Origin: Candidatus Gastranaerophilales bacterium
GTDB taxonomy: Bacteria > Cyanobacteriota > Vampirovibrionia > Gastranaerophilales > Gastranaerophilaceae
Length of the DNA stretch: 60,882 nt
Assembly (NCBI GenBank): GCA_944325575.1
Contig: CALVAR010000012.1
Location: forward strand, 1-60,882
Direction of reading: 5' to 3'
The notes under the pieces are model-generated. The model worked only from the letters and a program-made list of their open reading frames with translations. It searched no databases and was not told the origin of the DNA. Positions 25,399-35,039 of the stretch are shown in pieces; the stretch's first letter is position 1, and every line of letters begins with the position of its first letter. Made by a program: the position numbers and the translations under genes.

Positions 25399-27429
25399 AT
25401 GGAGAATTTAACACCTGAAAAACTGCCGGAAAAAGCTTCCGAAAATACTATGTTGCCGTCTGTAAAAAAATATGTGCTGAAAAAAAATACTGTACAGAAT
25501 ACGAATGTGCAGTACAAAATTGACTATGAAAAAGACCTGAACCCGGCGCAGTTAGAAGCTGTAAAAACAAAAGACGGTGCTGTTCTTGTTATTGCGGGTG
25601 CGGGTTCCGGCAAAACAAAAACTCTTACCTACCGTGTGGCAAGACTTATTGAAAGCGGCATAAACCCTTCCAACATTCTTCTTTTAACTTTTACAAAAAA
25701 AGCTGCCGATGAAATGTTGAATCGTGCTGTTATGATTCTGGATTCCAGATGTGAAAAGGTTGCAGGCGGTACTTTTCATTCATTTGCAAATTACATTTTA
25801 AGAAAATATTCCGATTCTCTGGAATTAAGAAACAATTTTACAATAATTGATCGTGCCGATGCGGAAGATGTTATAAACCATATACGCTCGCAGATAGTTA
25901 CAAAACAGGAAAAAAGATTCCCCCGTAAAGGAACAATTCTGGATATTTATTCAAAGGCCGTAAACAAAAATATGGCAGCACAGGAGATTATCGAATCTGA
26001 GTATAACCAATTTGTGCACTGCGTGGATAAGATAAATGAAATTTCCAAGCAATATGCCTTGTATAAGAGAGAAAACAGCCTTCTTGATTATGATGATCTT
26101 CTTTTATATTTAAGAGCACTCTTGCAGTCAAATGAAAATATAAGAAAAAAACTTTCTAATCAGTATAAATACATAATGATAGATGAGTATCAGGATACAA
26201 ATTCTTTGCAGGCTGATATTATACGGCTTTTAGCTTCAGAGCATAACAATGTTATGGCTGTAGGGGATGATTCCCAGAGCATATATTCCTTTAGAGGTGC
26301 AAACTTCAGAAATATTCTGGATTTTCCCGCAATTTTTCCAAACACAAAAATTATCAAGCTAGAGCAAAACTACAGAAGCTCGCAGAATATACTTGCTCTG
26401 ACAAATAAAATAATTGATAAAGCAAAAGAAAAGTATACGAAAAGGCTCTTTTCCGATATAGAAAGCCCGGAAAAACCTGCATTGATTTGCACAAATGATA
26501 TGCAGACAGAGGCGGAATTTGTGGCACAAAGAGTGCTTGAACTGCAGGAAGAAGATATCTCGCTGAATGATATTGCAGTGCTGTGCCGCAGTGCCAGAAT
26601 GACTTACAATCTGGAAATTGAGCTTTCTAAGCGTGCTATTCCGTATAGAAAATATGGCGGGCTAAAGTTTATTGAGACAGCCCATGTAAAAGATGTTATT
26701 GCACATTTGCGTGTTGTTTTGAATCCGAATGATATTATAAGCATCAACAGAATTTTGCTGCTTTTAAACGGTGTAGGTGCTCAAACAGCAATGAAACTTT
26801 TACCGCTTGTTGCAAAAGAAAACCTTGATACGGAAAAACTTATGCTTCCCGCAAAAAGTTCCGACAGTATTAAAAAACTTTTTACAACAGTCGGCAAGCA
26901 GCGCCAGTATCTTATGAAACCATCAGTAATAGTAGACAACATTCTTGCTTATTATGAACCTATCTTGATGGAAAAATATGATGATTATCCTAAAAGACTC
27001 AAGGATTTGGAACACTTCCATTATTTGTCAGAACAGTATTCAAATTTGGAGGATTTTTTGAGTGATCTTGCTCTTGAACCGCCTGACAGTTCTGTATCCG
27101 AGGTAGAAGACGGAGCAAATGCCGATGAATGTCTCACATTATCTACGATACACAGTGCAAAAGGGCTTGAATGGAAAGCTGTATTTATCATAGGTGCTGT
27201 AGACGGAAGATTCCCGAGCGTTTATTCTTTCAATTCCGAAGAAGAACTGGATGAAGAATTAAGGCTGATGTATGTAGCTGCCACAAGAGCAAAGACCTAT
27301 CTTTATATTACTTACCCGATTGACATGTTTGATCATGCTACAGGCATGGTTTTGTCTAAGCCTTCCAGATTTTTGGATGGTATAGATGAAAGTGTACTGG
27401 AGAGATGGGTTTTAGATATTGAAGAATAA
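25399..27429 (+). CDS. UvrD/PcrA-type superfamily 1 DNA helicase
   Basis: ATP-driven 3'-5' helicase of repair and replication restart. Motifs in order: Q-motif LNPAQLEAV; Walker A AGAGSGKTKTLTYR (about residues 65-78); TFHSFA; Walker B with MIDEYQDTN (about 260-268); VGDDSQSIYSFRGA; LEQNYRSSQNI; STIHSAKGLEWKAVFIIG; and RLMYVAATRAK. 676 residues from the ATG at 25399; an in-frame TTG at 25351 lies inside the previous terminator and is rejected. The ~45-residue N-terminal lysine-rich extension and lack of a long PcrA C-terminal tail leave UvrD, PcrA or Rep-like open. Confidence 0.92.
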   Translation: MENLTPEKLPEKASENTMLPSVKKYVLKKNTVQNTNVQYKIDYEKDLNPAQLEAVKTKDGAVLVIAGAGSGKTKTLTYRVARLIESGINPSNILLLTFTKKAADEMLNRAVMILDSRCEKVAGGTFHSFANYILRKYSDSLELRNNFTIIDRADAEDVINHIRSQIVTKQEKRFPRKGTILDIYSKAVNKNMAAQEIIESEYNQFVHCVDKINEISKQYALYKRENSLLDYDDLLLYLRALLQSNENIRKKLSNQYKYIMIDEYQDTNSLQADIIRLLASEHNNVMAVGDDSQSIYSFRGANFRNILDFPAIFPNTKIIKLEQNYRSSQNILALTNKIIDKAKEKYTKRLFSDIESPEKPALICTNDMQTEAEFVAQRVLELQEEDISLNDIAVLCRSARMTYNLEIELSKRAIPYRKYGGLKFIETAHVKDVIAHLRVVLNPNDIISINRILLLLNGVGAQTAMKLLPLVAKENLDTEKLMLPAKSSDSIKKLFTTVGKQRQYLMKPSVIVDNILAYYEPILMEKYDDYPKRLKDLEHFHYLSEQYSNLEDFLSDLALEPPDSSVSEVEDGANADECLTLSTIHSAKGLEWKAVFIIGAVDGRFPSVYSFNSEEELDEELRLMYVAATRAKTYLYITYPIDMFDHATGMVLSKPSRFLDGIDESVLERWVLDIEE

Positions 27430-27448
27430 TTTTTCTTAATATTGGGAA

Positions 27449-27470
27449 TATAGCAATATATATTGCTATA
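27449..27470. promoter_or_regulatory. 22-bp perfect palindrome upstream of coiled-coil gene
   Basis: TATAGCAATAT followed by its exact reverse complement ATATTGCTATA, about 120 bases upstream of the ATG at 27587 and 20 bases after the helicase stop codon. It could be an operator or an RNA hairpin; there is no T-run after it, so it is not a simple terminator. Confidence 0.4.
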
Positions 27471-27586
27471 CAGCTATACAATGATTTACAAACATTGTAA
27501 AGAAATGTAACAGATATAACAAATATTGAAATCGTATATAAAAAAATGTTTTTATATATATGTGTGTATTTAAAAAGGTGAGCAGT

Positions 27587-28807
27587 ATGTCATTATCAGT
27601 TGATAAAACTTTATTTATAGTAAAATCTTCAACAGCAACTTCCGCTGCAAATAAAATTGATGAAATTAATTTGTTTGAAGGAACTGCAGTTAAAGAAACT
27701 AACAATACATCAAATGCAGATATAACTAAACTTGAAGCACAGCTTGCACAGTTAGAATCAGAACTTGCAACTTTAGAAGCTGACAAAGCAGAAAAAGAAG
27801 CTTATAAAAAAGAATTAGAAGCTCAAAAAAGAGCTATCGAAGCACAAAAACGTAATATTGAAGCTCAAATTGAAGCAAACGAAGCTGAAATTAAACAAAA
27901 CGAAGAAATAATCAAACAAAACGAAGCAAATATTGAAAAAGCTCAAAAAGAAATAGAAGAGCTCGAAGAACAATACAATGCAAAAAATCAAGAAGCTGAA
28001 GAATTAAATCAGCAAATCAATGATAAAATTTCAAAAATTATTGCAGATTCTGATGAAGATGTACAAGAATTATCCGAAAAAATCAGACAGGCAACAGAAG
28101 AAGCTCAAGAAAAAGTTGCATCAGGCGAAATTAAAGAAAGCGAAGTTTCTCAATATGTAGCTCAAAAAGTCGGCAATTCTTCCATATCTGCATCAACAGC
28201 TGATTTTGCAGCAGTTATTTCAATGAATCTTCAATTGAGAGCACTTATCAACGGTGCAAAAGATATTTATAATCAAATGAGTATACAACAAACAGAAATT
28301 GCAGGTTATCAGGCAAATATTGCAAATGCAATCAATGCAAATACACAGATAGCACAAAAAAATGCACCTTTGCAAGAACAGTTAAATGAATTGAATTCTC
28401 AGGAAAAAGAAGTCAACAAAGAAATCAATTCTGTAAATTCTGAAATTGCTGCAATTGATACAAATATTGCAAATGTAAAAGCAGAGATTAATACAATCCA
28501 GCAAACAATTGATGAAACTAAAAAATTCGATAATAACTACAAACTAAATGATAAGTTTGATATAAATGATTATATTCAGGGTTCTGCTTCCGGTGAAGAT
28601 CAAACACCTGAAACAAAAGCAACAACAACATACAGCAATGCAAATCCGTTTTTATCAATTTCTTATGATAATACACAGTATTTGAATATGACAGATGCTT
28701 TAGACGCTATGGCGGTAGCAAATGACCAGAATATCCAGAATGCTCAAAGCCATGTTGAATCAAACAGAGAACAAATCAGAAAGATGTTTCAGGATCTTAT
28801 TAAATAA
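27587..28807 (+). CDS. Long coiled-coil protein without signal peptide
   Basis: 406 residues, unrecognised. After ~45 residues rich in Ser/Thr, residues ~50-145 form an uninterrupted charged coiled coil built from QLESELATLEADKAEKEAYK-like heptads. A second coiled coil spans about 235-315. The C-terminal ~70 residues are globular (NPFLSISYDNTQYLNMTDALDAMAVAND), ending in a helix. No signal peptide, membrane helix or cysteine. ATG at 27587 is chosen because AAGGTG lies six bases before it; nine residues would be added by an upstream in-frame start. A terminator follows. It shares upstream sequence patterns with the genes at 30429 and 40959. Confidence 0.82.
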   Translation: MSLSVDKTLFIVKSSTATSAANKIDEINLFEGTAVKETNNTSNADITKLEAQLAQLESELATLEADKAEKEAYKKELEAQKRAIEAQKRNIEAQIEANEAEIKQNEEIIKQNEANIEKAQKEIEELEEQYNAKNQEAEELNQQINDKISKIIADSDEDVQELSEKIRQATEEAQEKVASGEIKESEVSQYVAQKVGNSSISASTADFAAVISMNLQLRALINGAKDIYNQMSIQQTEIAGYQANIANAINANTQIAQKNAPLQEQLNELNSQEKEVNKEINSVNSEIAAIDTNIANVKAEINTIQQTIDETKKFDNNYKLNDKFDINDYIQGSASGEDQTPETKATTTYSNANPFLSISYDNTQYLNMTDALDAMAVANDQNIQNAQSHVESNREQIRKMFQDLIK

Positions 28808-28827
28808 TTAATCATTCAATATAATAT

Positions 28828-28864
28828 AAAAAAGCTCCGTTTTATTTAAACGGAGCTTTTTTTT
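28828..28864. terminator. Terminator after the first coiled-coil gene
   Basis: A 15-bp perfect stem AAAAAAGCTCCGTTT/AAACGGAGCTTTTTT with a 5-base loop (28843-28847) and further T. It is symmetric enough to work on both strands and may also end the minus-strand gene that stops at 28960. Confidence 0.92.
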
Positions 28865-28959
28865 GAGAGAGTGTTTATATTTGGAAAGCATATGTTTTAA
28901 CTTGATTATTACTTTGCCGTCTTTTGTTAATGTTTTAAGAATGTATACATCATATTGTA

Positions 28960-30429
28960 TTATACTGATTTTTTAGTTAATACAAATGGGTTTGATGCAT
29001 TTGCATTTGTATTTGTAGTATTTGCTGTTGAAGCTGTTGATGTATTTGTGTTAGCTGTGTTGTTTGCTGTACTTGTGTTAGAAGATGACGTTGATTGATT
29101 TGTTGTATATGGTACTTTTGATAGGTTTTCCCAGCCGTAGGTTGTGCCTTTTTTAATGAAGGCTAGTGTTTTATTAATTTCATTTTGGAATGATGCTTTT
29201 AAATAAGCGGGCATTTCTGATGTTTCTTCAGATTCGCTTGCCGCAGCCTGCTGTGCAAATGTTGATGCAAGTTGTCCGGCTCCGCCCAGTGCAGCTTGAC
29301 CGAGGTTAAACATTTTACCTATTTTATCAAGTTTAGAATTGCCTGAGCCTTGTCCTGCAGATGCTTGAGAATTTTCTTCTCCTTCTTCAAGGTTTTTAAG
29401 AACTTCTTCCAATTTCTGGCTCAAATCCTGAGATTGTTCTTCAATCTGGCCTTTTACTGCTTCGTAAGCTTCTTTTTGCTGGGCTAGCTCTGCTTGTGCA
29501 TTTTGAAGATTGTTTTGAGCTTCTGTTACTTTAGCTTCTGCTTCGGAAACTTTGCCTTCGGCTTCTGTCAATTTACCTTCTGCAGTTTTTAAAGCTTCTT
29601 CATCATTTGCTAACTGAGCTTTTGCTTTATCTAGTTCTGCCTGAGCTTTCTCTTTTTCTGCAGTAGCTTTTTCAAGTTCTGCTTCGGCAAGTTTTACTTC
29701 AGCTTCTGCTGCTTTTTCTGCTGCTTTTGCTGTGTCCAGAGCAGTCTGTGCTGCGGTAACTGCTGCCTGTGAGAACGGTACTGCAGCTTGAGCTGCATCA
29801 AGAGCGCTTTGTGCTGCGCCAACTGCCTCTTTTGCAGAAGCAAGCTGTTCATTTGCGCTGTCTAAATGACCTTGTGCTGTTTCTTCTGCTTTTTCTGCTG
29901 TAGAGAGAGCAGTTTCTTTTGCTTTTACTGTTTCTTGTGAAGCTGTTACTGTTTCATCAGCTTTATCTCTTTTTACAGATGCATCATCTCTGACACCTTC
30001 TGCATTGCCTTGATTTTCTACTGCAATTCTTTCTTCATCTTCTGCATTAACAACATTGCCCTGGGCGTTTACGACATTACCCTGTGCATTTACAACAGGT
30101 GCTGTGCCATCTGCATCAAGACTTTTTACTCCTTCAAGAGCACTTGAGACAACGCCTGTATCTGTGCTGGAAAGTGCAGCATTTCCTGTATCGATTTCTG
30201 ATACTGTTTCATCACCCGAGCTGGATACACCTTCATCCTGTGAAGATCTTGTTGATGAAAATGAAACTTCATCGCCTACTTTGCCATAATTTGCATTATT
30301 GTCAAGACCAAGGCTTGTGATATATTCATCAGCTTTGCCGTCTAAAAATTCAGGTACTTCAAAGTTAAATTTAAGCCATGGTAAATTACCTGTTCTGTCT
30401 GTGCTAAAACTGTATCCGCCACCGCTCAT
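28960..30429 (-). CDS. Alanine-rich coiled-coil protein without signal peptide
   Basis: About 489 residues, unrecognised. Order of parts: a short aromatic N-terminal segment (SGGGYSFSTDRTGNLPWLKFNFEVPEFL), a Ser/Asp/Val-rich region with two exact VNAQGNV repeats (about 105-125), an Ala/Glu/Lys coiled coil (about 150-350; AEAEVKLAEAELEKATAEKE-like), a Gly/Ala-rich patch, and a C-terminal Ser/Thr/Asn/Ala tail ending NPFVLTKKSV. I use the ATG at 30429 because AAAGAAAGAGAG lies just before it; an upstream ATG (30450) would translate that purine tract. Divergent from the small membrane gene at 30644. Role unknown; surface, secreted or scaffold are guesses. Confidence 0.8.
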   Translation of the reverse strand: MSGGGYSFSTDRTGNLPWLKFNFEVPEFLDGKADEYITSLGLDNNANYGKVGDEVSFSSTRSSQDEGVSSSGDETVSEIDTGNAALSSTDTGVVSSALEGVKSLDADGTAPVVNAQGNVVNAQGNVVNAEDEERIAVENQGNAEGVRDDASVKRDKADETVTASQETVKAKETALSTAEKAEETAQGHLDSANEQLASAKEAVGAAQSALDAAQAAVPFSQAAVTAAQTALDTAKAAEKAAEAEVKLAEAELEKATAEKEKAQAELDKAKAQLANDEEALKTAEGKLTEAEGKVSEAEAKVTEAQNNLQNAQAELAQQKEAYEAVKGQIEEQSQDLSQKLEEVLKNLEEGEENSQASAGQGSGNSKLDKIGKMFNLGQAALGGAGQLASTFAQQAAASESEETSEMPAYLKASFQNEINKTLAFIKKGTTYGWENLSKVPYTTNQSTSSSNTSTANNTANTNTSTASTANTTNTNANASNPFVLTKKSV

Positions 30430-30643
30430 GTGATACTCTCTTTCTTTCATTTACTCTCTTATATATATAAAAACCGTAAATAGCAAAGAATTGACAATAT
30501 AGTATATACTTTTTATATATTATTTACATAACTTTACATTTGTAGACTTTTGTAACAATTTTGTATTTTGAGATGATATTAAGTCAAAAAAATTTTTGTT
30601 TTATACTTATATTTACTGTAGGTAATTATTTAAAGGTGTGAAT

Positions 30644-31036
30644 ATGAAGATAAGTTTTGTTGATGATCAGACAACTAAAAGTAAGTTTAGAAAAACAGTA
30701 GATGCAGGTAAAGAATTTTATGCAAACAAAGTTAAACCTGCTATAAAAGATGGTGTAAAATATACCAAAAATCTTGCTAAAGATTCTGTAGAATTTGTTA
30801 AAAAGAATCCTAAAAAAGTCGGCAAATTTGCTGCATTGGGACTGCTTGCAGGTTCTGTAATCGCACTTACTGTTAAGGCTGTAAAAGATTTTGTTGCAAC
30901 AAAAAAACAAAATGCTATTTTAAAAGATGCGGTTCTTGCTCAAAGAGATACAATTAATGTAATGAAAGAAGTAAACGCAATCCACAAAGATATCATTGAA
31001 GCAAAAGACAGAACAATAGAAGAATTAAAAAAATAA
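30644..31036 (+). CDS. Small lysine-rich protein with one membrane helix
   Basis: 130 residues, unrecognised. An N-terminal basic, amphipathic region (KFRKTVDAGKEFYANKVKPA...VEFVKKNPKK), one hydrophobic helix (about 65-83, FAALGLLAGSVIALTVKAV) and a C-terminal charged coiled coil (LKDAVLAQRDTINVMKEVN...IEELKK). It resembles in layout the small YtxH-like or phasin-like proteins, but no specific match is claimed. ATG at 30644 with AAAGGTG six bases upstream. Divergent from the alanine-rich coiled-coil gene, with which it shares the intergenic control region. Confidence 0.78.
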   Translation: MKISFVDDQTTKSKFRKTVDAGKEFYANKVKPAIKDGVKYTKNLAKDSVEFVKKNPKKVGKFAALGLLAGSVIALTVKAVKDFVATKKQNAILKDAVLAQRDTINVMKEVNAIHKDIIEAKDRTIEELKK

Positions 31037-31054
31037 TTAATAGCCTTTTGAAAT

Positions 31055-31113
31055 AAAAAAGTCCCTCAATAAAATCTCTCCTGAAATATTTTATTTGAAG
31101 GACTTTTTTTTTA
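31055..31113 (+). terminator. Terminator before comEC
   Basis: AAAAAAGTCC-CTCAATAAAAT pairs with ATTTTATTTGAAGGACTTTTTT apart from a small bulge; a run of nine T follows. It ends the 30644 gene 40 bases before comEC. Confidence 0.85.
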
Positions 31114-31154
31114 TTATATTTTTATTGTAATAAACCTGTCGGAAGAAATATTAA

Positions 31155-33569
31155 TTGGAAAAGATTAACCCTTTAATAGTATTTTCATCTTTTTTTATCC
31201 TTGGTATAGTTGCATTTTTTACACATACCGTTATATTCTTAGCTTTTTTTCTGCTTCTACTTCTTATATTGGCGCTTTTGAACAATAAGATTTCCAATAA
31301 AGAAGCGGTTATCTATTACCTTGCATTTGCACTTGCTCTTCTTAACTGCAAGTTGCAGATAAAGAATTATGATGATTTGTCAAAATACATACCCTCAACT
31401 GCCGTTATAAAAGGTACCGTTGAGTCTATACCGACAACAAACAGACCTGACAGGACCAAATTTTATTTAAAAGTTGATTCCGGCGTATTTAACGGAGAAA
31501 AGGCAGAAAACCTGAATGCAAGAACTATTGTCACAATTTATGACAGCGTTGAAAATTATTCGAAAATAAAAATAGCAGATAAAGTGGAGCTTTCGGGCAA
31601 ATTGTTGAGTCCGATAAAAGCAAAGAACCCTTCTCAGTTTGACTATGCCGCATATTTAAAGAATAAAGGGACTTTTTCTACGTTCTATGTGAGAAATTCT
31701 TCATGGAAGGTATCAAAAAACGCACAGACTTTTGTCGGAAAATTTTTACAAAAGCTGAATGATACAAGATCAAGAATTTTGAAATATCAGGCCAAATATA
31801 TGAAGCCCGATAATCTTGAAGTTTTAGGAGGTATCGTATTCGGCGATGATGCGATAAACCCGCCCGAGCATATAAAAAATTCTTTTATAAACTCCGGTCT
31901 TCTGCATATTCTTGCGGCTTCCGGAATGAATGTGTCCATTATATTCGGAATATGGTTTTTTATAGGAACAAGACTGCGCTTAAATTATCGTTTTAATATA
32001 CTGGCAGGTGTTTTTCTTGTCGCTTTTTATACTCTGATGACAGGGATGGGGCCTTCGGTTTTGAGGGCTGCATTGATGATTGAGTTTGTATTGTTGGGCA
32101 AACTTATAAACAGAAATGCGGATAGTATTGCGCTTGTGTTTTTTGTCGCATTCTTAATGCTTTTGTATAACCCTGCCATGATAAATGATGTTGGATTCCA
32201 GCTGTCATTTGTCGTCACTTTTGCGTTGATGTTTTATTGTCCTCCTGTTCTCGGCGGGATAAAAAACAGATTTTGGGAATTTCTTGCAGGTGCTGTTTTG
32301 ATACCGTTTGTTGCACAGTTGTGGGCAAGTCCTATACAGATGTTTTATTTTAATACATATGCTGTTTATTCTGTGGCGGCAAATTTTGTTATTACGTTTT
32401 TTATTATGGTGATAAGTTTTCTGGGATTTTTGGGCTCTATACTTGCAATGGTGCCTGTAGATGCCTTTGCCGACAAAATATGCATGGTTTTTGCATTTAT
32501 ACTGAATCCTGTTGTATCAATTTTAATAAATATATCAAACTTCTTTGCATCTTTGCCTCATTCACTTGTCACTACAATACATCCGCATGCACTGCAGATG
32601 ATTTTTTATTACAGTGTGCTTGTCGTTTTCGGGTTTGCTTTAAGAGACAAGTTTCGTGATAAAAGACTTTTGGTTCTGTCAGGCATATTGATTTTGCTCC
32701 TTGGGTTGTCTTTTATAAAAATATCTCCAAAAACTTGTGAAGTAATTGTTTTTGACGTGGGAAATGCCGACAGTTTTCTTATCAAAACGCCTGAGCGGAA
32801 GTATATATTGATAGATACCGCACACGGGAAATATCCGGGCTCAAAAAATACATTTTCCCAGGCGGATTCTATCATGAATAAGTATTTTAAAGACAGCGGC
32901 ATTAAAAAGATTGATTTGCTTATTTTGACACATTTTGATGCGGATCACTCGGGCGGTGCAGTGGATGTTATGAAGGCAGTAAAGGTTGGAAATGTTATTT
33001 TGAATAGAGATAAAGATGACTCCAAAACAACAAAAGCCATTATGCAGTATATAAAAACGGCAGATATCCCTTATACCGATGCGGTTAACAACAAAACCGT
33101 TTATAAAGAGCAGGATGATTTTACAATAAAAACATATAACGCCGATTTTACACAAAATAAAAATGACAATGACAATTCCACTGCAGCTTTGTTGTCATAT
33201 AAGGATTTTGACATGCTTTTTATGGCTGACGGCGGGGTGAGAACTTTTAACAAAATTAAAAAAGATATTGATAACACGGATATAGAAATATTAAAATCCG
33301 GACATCACGGTGCAAAAAATACCGTAACCTCTAAAATGCTGAAAACACTAAATGCAGATGCCGCAATAATCTCTACCGGTTATAACAGTTACGGACATCC
33401 CGCAAAAGAAACTCTCAGGACTTTTTCTAAGAATGACGTAAAAGTTTACAGAACAGATGTAGATAATGCCGTTAAAATACAATCAGACGGCAATGTGTAT
33501 AGAATTTATAAATACAGCACAACAAGTAAAAAGTTTGTAAAAGATTTTGAAAGAACCTGTAAAGAATAA
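31155..33569 (+). CDS. comEC: ComEC/Rec2 DNA-uptake channel protein
   Basis: Inner-membrane channel that brings single-stranded DNA into the cytoplasm during natural transformation. 804 residues, three parts: N-terminal helices with a DUF4131-like OB region (about 60-175), the Competence domain (about 215-500) with GIVFGDDAINPPEHIKNSF and SGLLHILAASGMNVSIIFG, and a metallo-beta-lactamase-like nuclease domain (about 530-790) with LLILTHFDADHSGGAVDV and LKSGHHGAKN. TTG start with GGAAGA upstream. No comEA or comF nearby, but the prepilins in this window could belong to the same uptake system. Confidence 0.95.
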   Translation: MEKINPLIVFSSFFILGIVAFFTHTVIFLAFFLLLLLILALLNNKISNKEAVIYYLAFALALLNCKLQIKNYDDLSKYIPSTAVIKGTVESIPTTNRPDRTKFYLKVDSGVFNGEKAENLNARTIVTIYDSVENYSKIKIADKVELSGKLLSPIKAKNPSQFDYAAYLKNKGTFSTFYVRNSSWKVSKNAQTFVGKFLQKLNDTRSRILKYQAKYMKPDNLEVLGGIVFGDDAINPPEHIKNSFINSGLLHILAASGMNVSIIFGIWFFIGTRLRLNYRFNILAGVFLVAFYTLMTGMGPSVLRAALMIEFVLLGKLINRNADSIALVFFVAFLMLLYNPAMINDVGFQLSFVVTFALMFYCPPVLGGIKNRFWEFLAGAVLIPFVAQLWASPIQMFYFNTYAVYSVAANFVITFFIMVISFLGFLGSILAMVPVDAFADKICMVFAFILNPVVSILINISNFFASLPHSLVTTIHPHALQMIFYYSVLVVFGFALRDKFRDKRLLVLSGILILLLGLSFIKISPKTCEVIVFDVGNADSFLIKTPERKYILIDTAHGKYPGSKNTFSQADSIMNKYFKDSGIKKIDLLILTHFDADHSGGAVDVMKAVKVGNVILNRDKDDSKTTKAIMQYIKTADIPYTDAVNNKTVYKEQDDFTIKTYNADFTQNKNDNDNSTAALLSYKDFDMLFMADGGVRTFNKIKKDIDNTDIEILKSGHHGAKNTVTSKMLKTLNADAAIISTGYNSYGHPAKETLRTFSKNDVKVYRTDVDNAVKIQSDGNVYRIYKYSTTSKKFVKDFERTCKE

Positions 33570-34079
33570 TTACTGGTCGGACTCTTTGTCATGCTTCATT
33601 AATTTTTCAAAATCAGAAGGCTTTATGGACTGAATAAAATCTCTAAACTCCTGCGCTTCTTCTTCATCTTTTGCAGCATCACAGGAAACAGAACCGTTTG
33701 CAAGAACGTTTGCCGTGACAAAAATCGGAGCGTCCACTCTTATCGCAACGGCAATTGCATCGGACGGACGTGCATCAATTTCTATTTCTTTGCCTTCTTT
33801 ATCTTTAATATAAATAATTGCGTAATAGGTTTCTTTTTCTACATCGTTTATTTCTATACGGTCAATAGTTCCGCCTGTTTTTTCCACAATCTCTACTATA
33901 AGATCATGCGTCATCGGACGGCTGACTGATATGTTTTCGATTTTTCGAATAATAGCGCTTGCTTCCGCTGAGCCTATCCAGATAGGCAGGGCTTTTCTGT
34001 TGTTAATATCATGCAGAACAACAATCGGCGAGCCGGTTCTTGTATCAAGTGCTATTCCCATTACTTTCATTTCTATCAT
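33570..34079 (-). CDS. Bifunctional nuclease family protein (BFN, DUF151)
   Basis: About 169 residues. The BFN/DUF151 domain (about 3-135) is clear: MKVMGIALDTRTGSPIVVLHD, ALPIWIGSAEASAI, RPMTHDLIVEIVEKTGG and EIDARPSDAIAVAIRVDAPIFV. The family includes proteins reported to have DNase/RNase activity; the physiological role is unsettled. A short acidic C-terminal tail follows. Start placed at the ATG at 34079: a TATAAT box lies six bases before it, suggesting a leaderless mRNA, with TTGTCT 16 bases further upstream. Its stop codon meets the comEC stop, tail to tail. Confidence 0.9.
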   Translation of the reverse strand: MIEMKVMGIALDTRTGSPIVVLHDINNRKALPIWIGSAEASAIIRKIENISVSRPMTHDLIVEIVEKTGGTIDRIEINDVEKETYYAIIYIKDKEGKEIEIDARPSDAIAVAIRVDAPIFVTANVLANGSVSCDAAKDEEEAQEFRDFIQSIKPSDFEKLMKHDKESDQ

Positions 34080-34139
34080 AGTGATATTATAATGCAAAAT
34101 TAAAATTAGACAAAGCTAAAGTATTTAAGAAATTTTTGT

Positions 34140-34530
34140 AAAACAAGTGTCATTCAGAACACAGTTCCGTCATTCTGTGGATCACCCCCGTTATTCTGAG
34201 GCGTCAGCCGAAGAATCTATTGTGCAAAGATCCTTCGGTCACTTTGTTCCCTCAGGATGACAAATAATCGTCATTTCGACAGCTGTAGGTTGGGCGTACC
34301 TGCCCAACGCAAAAATGTCATTCTGAAGCGTCAGATGTGTTTTGCGGAAAGAACGATTGTGTTCAGAATTTTACAGATTTGAAAAGTAATCAAAAAGCCT
34401 TTAAGATCCTTCGGACGTTACACTCTCTCAGGATGACAAATAATTGTCATTCTGAGGCGTCAGCCGAAGAATCTAAATTATTGTGTCCTTCTGAAACGCC
34501 ATGCGTGCCTTGCTGCAAACTTCTGGACTT
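34140..34530. repeat. Repeat island 3
   Basis: Most of the gap between the BFN gene and aroQ. Contains TTATTCTGAGGCGTCAGCCGAAGAATCT (about 34193) and the same unit at about 34448, GATCCTTCGGTCACTTTGTT...CTCAGGATGACA (about 34229) and a shorter version near 34403, GTAGGTTGGGC...GCCCAAC (about 34284-34308), and TCATTCTGAAGCGTCAG...TGTTCAGAAT (about 34317-34371). Same families as islands 1, 2 and 4. No gene. Confidence 0.85.
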
Positions 34531-34560
34531 GCATAATATCCTCGTGATATTATTAGGTAC

Positions 34561-35001
34561 ATGAAAATTTTGATTGTAAACGGTCCTAATATTAATCTTC
34601 TCGGAACAAGGGAACCCGAGATATACGGTACACTGACTCTTGACAGTATTGTCGAAAAATTGTCTGCGTATGCCGGGGATATAGGGGTCGAACCGGAATT
34701 TTTCCAGAGCAATATTGAGGGTGAAATTGTCGACAAAATCCAATGGGCAAGAGATTTTTGCGACGGTATAGTAATAAACCCCGCTGCTTATACACATACA
34801 AGCGTGGCAATAAGAGATGCAATTTCTGCCGTAAAGCTGCCCGCTGTTGAAGTGCATATCTCTAACATTCACCAGAGAGAAGAATTTCGCAGACATTCTT
34901 TTATTGCTCCTGTTTGTATAGGACAGATTGCAGGTTTTGGATTTGATAGTTACAAGCTCGGGCTTGAGGCTGTGGTTGATTATATTAAGTCAAAAAAATA
35001 G
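34561..35001 (+). CDS. aroQ: 3-dehydroquinate dehydratase, type II
   Basis: Third step of the shikimate pathway, making 3-dehydroshikimate. Type II hallmarks: [20 protein letters not shown] with the catalytic Tyr, [37 protein letters not shown], and [19 protein letters not shown] with the catalytic His. Length 146 is typical of this dodecameric enzyme. It stands alone between two repeat islands. A TATTAT seven bases before the ATG, with no Shine-Dalgarno, could again mean a leaderless message. Confidence 0.96.
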   Translation: MKILIVNGPNINLLGTREPEIYGTLTLDSIVEKLSAYAGDIGVEPEFFQSNIEGEIVDKIQWARDFCDGIVINPAAYTHTSVAIRDAISAVKLPAVEVHISNIHQREEFRRHSFIAPVCIGQIAGFGFDSYKLGLEAVVDYIKSKK

Positions 35002-35039
35002 TTGGGCTGTCTGTTGGCTATACTTAATGTAAATGCAGG

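Noticed and set aside
34337-34564. 75-codon plus-strand frame before aroQ
   Set aside because: It runs through repeat island 3; its codons translate the dispersed repeat units (CHSEASAEESKLL-type), a frequent false gene in such genomes.
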